Shown here: positions 7,081-12,936 of the stretch, in pieces
Numbering within the stretch: position 1 is the stretch's first letter
Layout: each line of letters begins with the position of its first letter
DNA from: Bacteroidales bacterium UBA4459
GTDB taxonomy: Bacteria > Bacteroidota > Bacteroidia > Bacteroidales > F082
DNA length: 12,936 nt
Direction: 5' to 3'
NCBI GenBank assembly: GCA_002389465.1
Contig: DGOT01000236.1
Span: 1-12,936 of the forward strand
Translations under genes and position numbers: made by a program
The notes under the pieces: generated by a model
What the model was told of the DNA's origin: nothing
Seen by the model: only the letters and a program-made list of their open reading frames with translations
Database searches by the model: none

Positions 7081-8139
7081 TCAGCCCTTTAATTGTTTTG
7101 GCCCTGTCCCCAAAGAGTCGTCAATCCAGTGTCCTTCAGTGCATCGTTCTTCTAATGCATCTTTGATGAACTTCATTACCTCCTTACGATGTGAGGCCGG
7201 ATACAACACATGAACATTCGGGCCGGCATCTAATGTAAAGGCCACGGGGACATTTTCTGTTTTTCGGAATTCCCTGATCTTTTCGATGATCTCTACTGTT
7301 TCTTTTTTCATCAGGATAAAACCGGGGGTAGACGACATCATCAGACTATGCAATGTCAGGGCTTCGTTCTCCACAATTTCGATGTAGCGATCCAGGTCAC
7401 CGGCTTTCAACACTCCTATTAATTCGGTCGTATGCACGTTTGCCTGCCGGAACCGTTGCCGCGCAAAAGGGTGCTGCTCCATCAATACATGACCTGTCGA
7501 GCTGCCTACTTTCTTTTTTTCAGCACTCACAATCAAGATGGTATCATAAAATGACCGGAACACAGGATGTATCTCCGATATTAACGGTACAGCATATTCG
7601 TTGGAATAACCGGGAACATCGTCGACGCTTCCCCATACAGAGTATCCACCATAAACGGAACGGCAGGCGCTTCCCGATCCCAAGCGTGCCAGCTGGGAGG
7701 CCTCACGGAAAAATGAGCTTTCTCCCTGCTTTCCCTCAATCATCTGTTTCAAACTCACCACACATAATGCCAGTGCTGAAAAGGATGCTGCAGAAGATGC
7801 TATACCTGACGAATGGGGAAAAGTATTGGCGCTGTCAATGGTCAGGTCGTAAGCAGCCAGAAAAGGATAATCGATAAGCAGACTGTTTAAATAAGCGGTA
7901 ATCCTTTTTTCGAATGACTCGTTGCGCGCTCCGGCAAACAAAAACTGTAATGCTGCTTCCCTGCCGGACTTTCTTTTTACATAACTAAATGATGTGGTTG
8001 TATAAGAAGCATTCAGCGTCATACTCAGCGAAGGATTGCATGGCAGCTGGTTTCCCTGTTTTCCCCAGTACTTTACCAGGGCAATGTTTGATGGACTTTG
8101 CCAGGTGATCGTGCCTCTGTCTGCTGTGTTGCTGTACAT
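7081..8139 (-). CDS. mvaD: Diphosphomevalonate decarboxylase
   Basis: A cytoplasmic enzyme of the mevalonate pathway that uses ATP to convert 5-diphosphomevalonate to isopentenyl diphosphate, CO2 and phosphate. The 352 residues include the hallmark N-terminal SPSNIALVKYWGK (15-27, with K23) and the ATP-loop segment FPHSSGIASSAASFSAL (107-123). ARLGSGSACRSVYGG (151-165) supplies the substrate-binding arginine R160. FTLDAGPNVHVLY (301-313) supplies the catalytic aspartate D304. These separate it clearly from the kinases of the same superfamily. It lies 44 nt after the GYDIA kinase gene and 3 nt before the mevalonate kinase-like gene, in one minus-strand operon. No Shine-Dalgarno is evident before the ATG at 8139. 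Confidence 0.97.
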   Translation of the reverse strand: MYSNTADRGTITWQSPSNIALVKYWGKQGNQLPCNPSLSMTLNASYTTTSFSYVKRKSGREAALQFLFAGARNESFEKRITAYLNSLLIDYPFLAAYDLTIDSANTFPHSSGIASSAASFSALALCVVSLKQMIEGKQGESSFFREASQLARLGSGSACRSVYGGYSVWGSVDDVPGYSNEYAVPLISEIHPVFRSFYDTILIVSAEKKKVGSSTGHVLMEQHPFARQRFRQANVHTTELIGVLKAGDLDRYIEIVENEALTLHSLMMSSTPGFILMKKETVEIIEKIREFRKTENVPVAFTLDAGPNVHVLYPASHRKEVMKFIKDALEERCTEGHWIDDSLGTGPKQLKG

Positions 8140-8183
8140 ATATCACAAATTGAACGGCAAGTTACGCAAATTCCCAATATTTT

Positions 8184-9098
8184 TCAGAGAACCAGATCGG
8201 CATATGGGTAAATAATCTGAAAACCGCGATCGTTCATTTGCCTGACAAATTTATCCCGGGACATCCTGCTTGTCACCAACACAAAATCGCCACCCCAGGC
8301 CCCCAAGTATTTAACAGCACCTTTATATTCCGGGAAATACAGCGTTTTAGCTGTAGGCTGATGCAGAACAGAGGACATGACCTGCTCGTGCTCATCGAGT
8401 AACACCTCAAAATCATCCAACTTAGTTGTTTTAAGTATTTCGCTGGTAATTTCCGATATTTTTTGAATGTCCACTTCGGTGAAGACCGCCTTTTCCCGAA
8501 AACTTTTGATGCTTCCGGTAGTTTGTTGTTTCCTGCCCAGATACACAAAATACAATTGATCTTTGAACGGAGGGAAAAAATCAACCCGCGAAATATTTGG
8601 GTTATTACCGGCTCGTTGATAAACTATAGGGCCGTTTGCATTGGCGCAGGCGATGTCGTAGCCTGAGCCTCCGAAAGTTTCCTGTTGCAACACATAAGGA
8701 TCTACTTTTGCCCAGCGAGCCACACAATAAACCAGTGTGGAACTGGAGCCAAAACCATAATTGGGATTAAAATCAAGATTTGTAGTTACCATGAAACCCA
8801 AATCATTTTTCAGGAAGTTTTCTGCCTGCGCTGTCACATTCCGCAACAATGATCTGAGTTGCTCCGATATATCGTTATCGGAAGTTTCGAACACCTCAAG
8901 TGAAGGAAGTTTAAAAACAGTTCTGAACCACAATCCTCCGGGTGCATTTGCTTGCCATTGCAGCAAGCCACTGTTATTTTTCTGCACACTTAAACTTTGT
9001 CCATACTTTAAAGGCACTGCCAGAGCTTCGGCACCATGAAGCACAAGATATTCTCCGGTGATGAGCAGTTTTCCGTTGGCGAACCATTTATTTTTCAA
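8184..9098 (-). CDS. GYDIA-type GHMP kinase, candidate phosphomevalonate kinase
   Basis: A 304-residue GHMP-superfamily protein. Its N-terminal ANGKLLITGEYLVLHGA (7-23) is a clear motif 1, and NYGFGSSSTLVY (113-124) is a variant ATP loop. GGSGYDIA (143-150) is the signature of the Bacteroidota GYDIA family. The C-terminal LGAWGGDFVL (265-274) replaces the normal glycine-rich motif 3. From memory, the G-S-G-x-D-I-A and G-A-x-G-G-D patterns resemble those of bacterial phosphomevalonate kinase. In an operon that otherwise supplies mevalonate kinase, decarboxylase and HMG-CoA reductase, it is the best candidate for converting phosphomevalonate to diphosphomevalonate (inference). The start is a TTG at 9098, overlapping the end of the reductase gene by 11 bp. 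It is kept because the frame then opens directly into motif 1 and no ATG lies nearby. Confidence 0.85.
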   Translation of the reverse strand: MKNKWFANGKLLITGEYLVLHGAEALAVPLKYGQSLSVQKNNSGLLQWQANAPGGLWFRTVFKLPSLEVFETSDNDISEQLRSLLRNVTAQAENFLKNDLGFMVTTNLDFNPNYGFGSSSTLVYCVARWAKVDPYVLQQETFGGSGYDIACANANGPIVYQRAGNNPNISRVDFFPPFKDQLYFVYLGRKQQTTGSIKSFREKAVFTEVDIQKISEITSEILKTTKLDDFEVLLDEHEQVMSSVLHQPTAKTLYFPEYKGAVKYLGAWGGDFVLVTSRMSRDKFVRQMNDRGFQIIYPYADLVL

Positions 9099-10431
9099 GG
9101 TTCCGGCTTTTATTCAGAAATTGCCGCACATTGTTAAAGGAAACTTTCTGCCCGATAAAATATTCTACGGCTTTGACTTTTTCTTCATCAGAGGCTTCAA
9201 AATGATTCAGGATATTCATCAGGTGCATTTTCATATGTCCCATCTGGATCCCCTTGGTTACCAGCGAGCGTACAGCGGCAAAGTTGTTGGCCAGGCCGAC
9301 GGATGCAGCAATCATCATTAACTCTTCGGCAGATGGATTGCCCAACATCTCCAGCGATTGTTTAGCCAGGGGGTGTAAAGATGTCAGGCCGCCTACTGTT
9401 CCGAGTGCCAGCGGCAAAGTTAAGGAGTAAATAAACCTGCCATCTTTCAACTCAACCGTGGAAAGACTTTTATATGTTCCGGTTCTTGCTGCATAGGTGT
9501 GCCCTGCTGCTTCCACTGCCCTAAAATCGTTTCCTGTAGCTATAACCACGGCATCCACACCATTAAAAATTCCTTTGTTATGCGTAGTGGCCCGGTATAC
9601 ATCTTCTTCGGCAATCCGGACTGCCAGCTGAAACTTTTTGGCAAACTCTTCACCGGTCATTGAATCATCCACACTGTCTAATTCCTCTAAATCACACTCT
9701 ACCCATGATCTCACAAGGCAATCAGGGGTATAATTGGACAAAATGGACATAATGATCTGCGGTTCTTTTTCTTCTCCTTCAAACTGCTCATGATCGCCAA
9801 GAAAAGACTTCAGCGCAACAGAGAATTCTTCGAGGCACGAATTGATGAAATTAGCGCCCATAGAATCTTTCGTGTTGAACGAAATCAACAATTGATAATA
9901 GGCGGGTATTTTATCCGTCATATCGATCAATTCAAAATCGAGGATGCCGCCCCCCCGAGCCTCCATGTTTGCCGTAATTTTTTTTGTGGCTCTGCGTAAA
10001 AAGGTCTTTAATTCATCGAACACCGACAGCAGTTTCTGTTTGTCGCCTTTCCATAAAAAATGTACCTGGCCCAGTTTTACCGTATCGATAATTTCGGCTT
10101 TAAAACCACCGCGCTCCAGCCAGAATTTAGCACTTGAAGAAGCTGCAGCAACCACCGAACTTTCTTCGATAACCAGAGGTACCAGATAATTCTTTCCGTT
10201 GATGATAACATTAGGGGCGACACCATAGGGAATGTAAAAGTTGGAGATCGTATTCTCGCTGAACTCGTCAAATATTTCTTGCACCTTGTAGTCGGAGTGC
10301 CAGAAGCTCATCATTAGGTCCATAGACTCGACCTGCTTATCCATCAACTCGGCGACAATCTTCAGTTTGTCTTCCTTCAGGAGTTTGGAGAACCCCTTTA
10401 TGATAATATCACGTTTACGTCTTCTTGGCAT
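9088..10431 (-). CDS. mvaA: Hydroxymethylglutaryl-CoA reductase, class II
   Basis: A soluble HMG-CoA reductase making mevalonate from HMG-CoA with NAD(P)H. At 447 residues with no membrane anchor it is the bacterial class II type. Landmarks are LVIEESSVVAAAS (catalytic glutamate about E90), KDSMGAN (188-194, the dinucleotide-binding DxMGxN motif), THNKGIFNGVDAVVIATGND (catalytic K286 and D302), LGTVGG (343-348) and GIQMGHMKMH (catalytic histidine H399). The ATG at 10431 follows an AGGAA stretch and gives a basic MPRRRKR leader before the usual KGFSKL opening. It begins 43 nt after the DUF4468-like gene and overlaps the GYDIA kinase. The prototype of this class is degradative (Pseudomonas mevalonii), but the neighbours here argue for a biosynthetic role. 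Cofactor preference cannot be told from the sequence. Confidence 0.97.
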   Translation of the reverse strand: MPRRRKRDIIIKGFSKLLKEDKLKIVAELMDKQVESMDLMMSFWHSDYKVQEIFDEFSENTISNFYIPYGVAPNVIINGKNYLVPLVIEESSVVAAASSSAKFWLERGGFKAEIIDTVKLGQVHFLWKGDKQKLLSVFDELKTFLRRATKKITANMEARGGGILDFELIDMTDKIPAYYQLLISFNTKDSMGANFINSCLEEFSVALKSFLGDHEQFEGEEKEPQIIMSILSNYTPDCLVRSWVECDLEELDSVDDSMTGEEFAKKFQLAVRIAEEDVYRATTHNKGIFNGVDAVVIATGNDFRAVEAAGHTYAARTGTYKSLSTVELKDGRFIYSLTLPLALGTVGGLTSLHPLAKQSLEMLGNPSAEELMMIAASVGLANNFAAVRSLVTKGIQMGHMKMHLMNILNHFEASDEEKVKAVEYFIGQKVSFNNVRQFLNKSRNLEK

Positions 10432-10474
10432 TTCCTGTTTGTCGCTAAACTTTTAACTAACTATAAACCTGCCG

Positions 10475-11005
10475 TTACCACTCATCAGGTTTCTTCTCCG
10501 GTGCGGGCTTCATCTTTTCCTTGAGCGAAGCAATCCAGTCCCGGGCATATTTATCCACCTGATCAAGGTACTCATCCCAACGAATGTCGTAAGCCGGGTC
10601 CTTTTTATTCATCCATTTTACTACAGGTTGCCGGGTGGTTGATTTGAATAAAAAATTATTCAATGTATATCGATACCGGTCCTGCTTCAGTTCAATTGTA
10701 AAATCGTAGCCGATCATACCGGCAGCTATTTTGTTACCGTCTTTATCCATATAATAAATACGAAACTGGTGTTTCCCTACGATCTTTCCGGTTTCCACAT
10801 CCCGTAGCGAAGTAATACGAACAGGGTCCTTATAAAAATCATTCAGCCAGTAAACACAACTGTTGAACAATTGCTGTTTTGTCCCTTCCTGTTCTACCAC
10901 ATCGCGATATTGTATTCTTCCTGTTTCAGGATCAACGGGTAGTTTTTCCTGCGCCCATAGCATCCCTGCCATCAAAATGAATAATGCGGCTAGTTTAATT
11001 CTCAT
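10475..11005 (-). CDS. Exported DUF4468-like protein of unknown function
   Basis: A 176-residue predicted exported protein. MRIKLAALFILMAGMLWA is a classical signal peptide with likely cleavage after A18. The mature part opens with a PVDPETGRIQYRDVVEQEG pattern that resembles DUF4468, a Bacteroidota family of secreted or periplasmic proteins without known function. It has mixed beta strands with several aromatic residues and ends in a charged, proline-rich tail (EKMKPAPEKKPDEW). ATG 11005 was chosen because it starts the signal peptide; an in-frame ATG at 11050 would add 15 polar residues. It precedes HMG-CoA reductase by 43 nt with no promoter box seen between, so it may be the first gene of the mevalonate transcript. 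Any link to isoprenoid synthesis is only positional. Confidence 0.75.
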   Translation of the reverse strand: MRIKLAALFILMAGMLWAQEKLPVDPETGRIQYRDVVEQEGTKQQLFNSCVYWLNDFYKDPVRITSLRDVETGKIVGKHQFRIYYMDKDGNKIAAGMIGYDFTIELKQDRYRYTLNNFLFKSTTRQPVVKWMNKKDPAYDIRWDEYLDQVDKYARDWIASLKEKMKPAPEKKPDEW

Positions 11006-11086
11006 AAGTAATTTGTTTTGTTGTTCCTTGTTCCCAAATAAAAACTTCATTTGGAACGATTTATTTTGTCATTCTGAAGTTACCGA

Positions 11087-11094
11087 CAAAATTA
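11087..11094 (-). promoter_or_regulatory. Candidate -7 box for the DUF4468-like / mevalonate operon
   Basis: On the minus strand this reads TAATTTTG, an exact TAnnTTTG match. It lies about 80 nt before the ATG at 11005 and about 36 nt before the alternative ATG at 11050. No TTTG is found at the -33 distance. It is the only such box I see between groL and the HMG-CoA reductase gene, so it could drive the whole cluster. Confidence 0.35.
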
Positions 11095-11144
11095 CAATTA
11101 AATATTGTCATTTGTATAACTGCACCTAAGCATTCACATTGATT

Positions 11145-11222
11145 GGAGTTTGCAACTACACCCTTAGACTTTTTTTGATATCGTATACTTTAAAAATCCG
11201 AAAGCGTAGTTTGTAACTACAC
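11145..11222. repeat. Paired palindromic motif, possible REP-like element
   Basis: A 15-base motif, AGTTTGYAACTACAC, occurs twice in the same orientation at 11147-11161 and 11208-11222, differing at one base. Each copy is the right half of a small palindrome. The second is perfect, GTAGTT-TGT-AACTAC (11206-11220); the first, GGAGTT-TGC-AACTAC (11145-11159), has one mismatch. The inner arms 11154-11173 and 11192-11211 can also pair with each other. On the minus-strand RNA 19 of 20 positions pair, five as G-U, around an 18-nt loop. A looser third relative, TTTGTATAACTGCACC, lies at 11111-11126. No T-run follows, so this is not a terminator. It resembles dispersed extragenic palindromes, but copy number elsewhere is unknown. 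Confidence 0.5.
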
Positions 11223-11238
11223 ATAGTTTAGGAAACAC

Positions 11239-11268
11239 AAAAAAACCTGCCAGTATCTGGCAGGTTTT
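11239..11268 (-). terminator. Rho-independent terminator of groL
   Basis: A perfect 12-bp stem is formed by 11242-11253 (AAAACCTGCCAG) and 11257-11268 (CTGGCAGGTTTT) around a TAT loop. On the minus strand the stem runs into seven T residues (11245-11239). It lies about 20 nt after the groL stop, so groL transcription should end here, separating it from the DUF4468-like and mevalonate genes. Confidence 0.88.
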
Positions 11269-11287
11269 ATATGATCTATGTGTGTTT

Positions 11288-12928
11288 CTACATCATGCCC
11301 GGCATTCCGCCACCGCCCATAGGAGGCATTGGTGGGGCTGCTGGATTTTCTTCTTTATGCTCAGCCAGGACACATTCTGTTGTTAACAGCATACTGGCAA
11401 TAGAAGCAGCGTTTTCCAGAGCAATACGTGTTACTTTGGTCGGATCAATAACACCTGCTTGAAAAAGATTTTCATACTTTTCAGTTCTGGCGTTGAATCC
11501 GAAATCACCTTTTCCCTCTTTCACTTTGTTCACAACTACGGAACCTTCAAGGCCGGCATTCTCCACAATCTGGCGAAGCGGTTCTTCTAAAGCTCTTTTA
11601 ACAATAGTGACACCTGTTTCCTGGTCTTCGTTCTCTACTTTTACCTTACTCAAAGTATCAATAGCACGCAGGAAAGCAACGCCGCCGCCGGCAATAATTC
11701 CTTCTTCGGTAGCTGCCTTGGTTGCTGCCAGTGCATCTTCAAAACGGTCTTTCTTCTCTTTCATTTCCACTTCACTTGCTGCACCCACATATATTACGGC
11801 AACACCACCGGCCAATTTTGCCAGACGTTCCTGTAATTTTTCTTTGTCGTAGTCGGAGGTGGTAGTTTCGATCAATGCTTTGATCTGACTTACACGTGCA
11901 TCTATATTTTCTTTGTCGCCTTTACCACTTACAATCGTAGTGTTTTCTTTGTTAATCGTCACTTTTTCTGCTTCACCGAGCATGTCCAGTGTGGTGTCTT
12001 CCAGCTTATAGCCTTTTTCTTCCGAAATCACGATACCACCAGTAAGGATAGCAATATCTTCCAGTATTTCTTTCCTCCTATCACCAAAACCAGGCGCTTT
12101 AACAGCAACTACTTTCAATGAACCACGCAGGCGGTTTACAACCAGTGTTGCCAAAGCTTCACCTTCAATATCCTCGGCAATAATAACCAGCGCCCTGCCT
12201 GTTTGTGCGGTTTTTTCAAGTACTGGTAGAAGATCCTTCATTACAGAGATCTTTTTATCGTGGATCAGGATGTATGGAGATTCATACACCGCTTCCATTT
12301 TCTCAGCATCTGTAATAAAATAAGGAGAAATATAACCGCGATCGAACTGCATTCCTTCCACAACGTCCACGTACGTATCAATACCTTTTGCTTCTTCGAT
12401 GGTTATAACACCTTCTTTTTTTACTTTGCTCATTGCTTCTGCTATAAGTTTACCGATCGTCATGTCGTTGTTAGCAGAAATAGCAGCTACCTGTTCAATT
12501 TTTTCGCTGTCATCGCCAATTTCCTGTGTTTGTTTCCTAAGCGACTCGACTACTTTCTCTACTGCTTTATCAACTCCTCTTTTCAGGTCCATCGGATTGG
12601 CACCGGCGGTAACGTTCTTTAAACCGGTAGCAAAAATGGATTGTGCCAAAACGGTAGCCGTAGTTGTACCATCGCCTGCAAGGTCGTTAGTTTTTGAAGC
12701 TACTTCTTTCACCATCTGGGCTCCCATATTTTCAATGTTATCGGTAAGATCAATTTCTTTAGCTACCGTTACACCATCTTTTGTCACCTGAGGGGCTCCG
12801 AACGATTTTTCTATGATTACGTTTCTTCCTTTAGGTCCTAAGGTCACTTTAACCGTATCAGTTAAAGCATCCACTCCTTTTTTCAGTGCTTCTCGAGCAT
12901 CATGATTGAATACAATGTCTTTTGCCAT
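11288..12928 (-). CDS. groL: Chaperonin GroEL (60 kDa, Cpn60)
   Basis: The large subunit of the ATP-driven cytoplasmic folding chamber that works with GroES. The 546 residues are full length. Nucleotide-site motifs are TLGPKGRN (29-36), TKDGVTVAKEI (49-59) and GDGTTTATVL (85-94). The ATPase aspartate falls at D398, and the chaperonin signature AATEEGIIAGGG at 405-416 matches the usual numbering. The C-terminus has the flexible Met/Gly-rich tail (PPMGGGGMPGMM) that projects into the cavity. The ATG at 12928 lies 8 bp from the window edge, preceded by a purine-rich AGAAAA. groES would normally lie immediately upstream, but it and the promoter are outside the window. A strong terminator follows. 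Confidence 0.98.
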   Translation of the reverse strand: MAKDIVFNHDAREALKKGVDALTDTVKVTLGPKGRNVIIEKSFGAPQVTKDGVTVAKEIDLTDNIENMGAQMVKEVASKTNDLAGDGTTTATVLAQSIFATGLKNVTAGANPMDLKRGVDKAVEKVVESLRKQTQEIGDDSEKIEQVAAISANNDMTIGKLIAEAMSKVKKEGVITIEEAKGIDTYVDVVEGMQFDRGYISPYFITDAEKMEAVYESPYILIHDKKISVMKDLLPVLEKTAQTGRALVIIAEDIEGEALATLVVNRLRGSLKVVAVKAPGFGDRRKEILEDIAILTGGIVISEEKGYKLEDTTLDMLGEAEKVTINKENTTIVSGKGDKENIDARVSQIKALIETTTSDYDKEKLQERLAKLAGGVAVIYVGAASEVEMKEKKDRFEDALAATKAATEEGIIAGGGVAFLRAIDTLSKVKVENEDQETGVTIVKRALEEPLRQIVENAGLEGSVVVNKVKEGKGDFGFNARTEKYENLFQAGVIDPTKVTRIALENAASIASMLLTTECVLAEHKEENPAAPPMPPMGGGGMPGMM

Positions 12929-12936
12929 TTTTCTAT

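Noticed and set aside
7353..7877. 174-codon plus-strand open frame opposite mvaD
   Set aside because: It lies wholly within mvaD on the other strand; its translation is basic, proline- and serine-rich and unlike any known domain.
11006..11050. Upstream ATG adding 15 residues to the DUF4468-like protein
   Set aside because: The extension is polar (MKFLFGNKEQQNKLL) and would precede a well-formed signal peptide that starts at 11005. It is possible but less likely.
11154..11211. Long imperfect hairpin as a second groL terminator or bidirectional terminator
   Set aside because: No T-tract follows on either strand, and a strong terminator already lies between it and groL.
12399..12791. 130-codon plus-strand open frame opposite groL
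   Set aside because: It is antisense to a certain gene, has no recognisable family and reads as a composition shadow of groL codons.

Overview
The window looks like ordinary chromosomal DNA of a member of the Bacteroidota. Three things point there. Several intergenic stretches carry hexamer-like boxes matching the Bacteroidota -7 consensus TAnnTTTG. Shine-Dalgarno sites are weak or absent. The protein families are characteristic: an SbsA-type Ig-like lipoprotein, a DUF4468-like secreted protein and a GHMP kinase with the GYDIA motif. A complete-looking mevalonate branch argues against Bacteroides-like gut Bacteroidales, which use the MEP route, and favours a flavobacterial, cytophagal, sphingobacterial, chitinophagal or similar lineage (inference).

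Layout. Positions 14-1509 (minus strand): a PPP-type metallophosphoesterase downstream of gpmA, probably co-transcribed. Positions 1534-4040 (plus strand): a CE4 polysaccharide deacetylase-family protein, diverging from gpmA across only about 24 bp, then a large cell-envelope lipoprotein with Ig-like domains. Positions 4059-4355 (minus strand): a small ArsR-type repressor converging on the lipoprotein gene, with an AT-rich dyad upstream. Positions 4487-6124 (minus strand): adenine deaminase. Positions 6163-11005 (minus strand): read in transcription order, a DUF4468-like exported protein, class II HMG-CoA reductase, a GYDIA-type GHMP kinase (overlapping by 11 bp), diphosphomevalonate decarboxylase and a mevalonate kinase-like GHMP kinase (3 nt gap). 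Positions 11288-12928 (minus strand): groL, followed by a strong intrinsic terminator and a roughly 180 bp intergenic region holding a repeated palindromic motif.

How the genes work together. HMG-CoA reductase makes mevalonate, two GHMP kinases can supply the two phosphorylations, and MvaD makes isopentenyl diphosphate. No textbook phosphomevalonate kinase is present, and the GYDIA protein is the natural candidate for that step. HMG-CoA synthase and IPP isomerase are not in the window. The rest is housekeeping (glycolysis, purine salvage, chaperonin) plus envelope proteins. I see no phage, insertion sequence, CRISPR array, tRNA or rRNA. The least explained pieces are the GYDIA kinase, the paired palindromes between groL and the DUF4468 gene, and the ArsR regulator with no obvious metal site.
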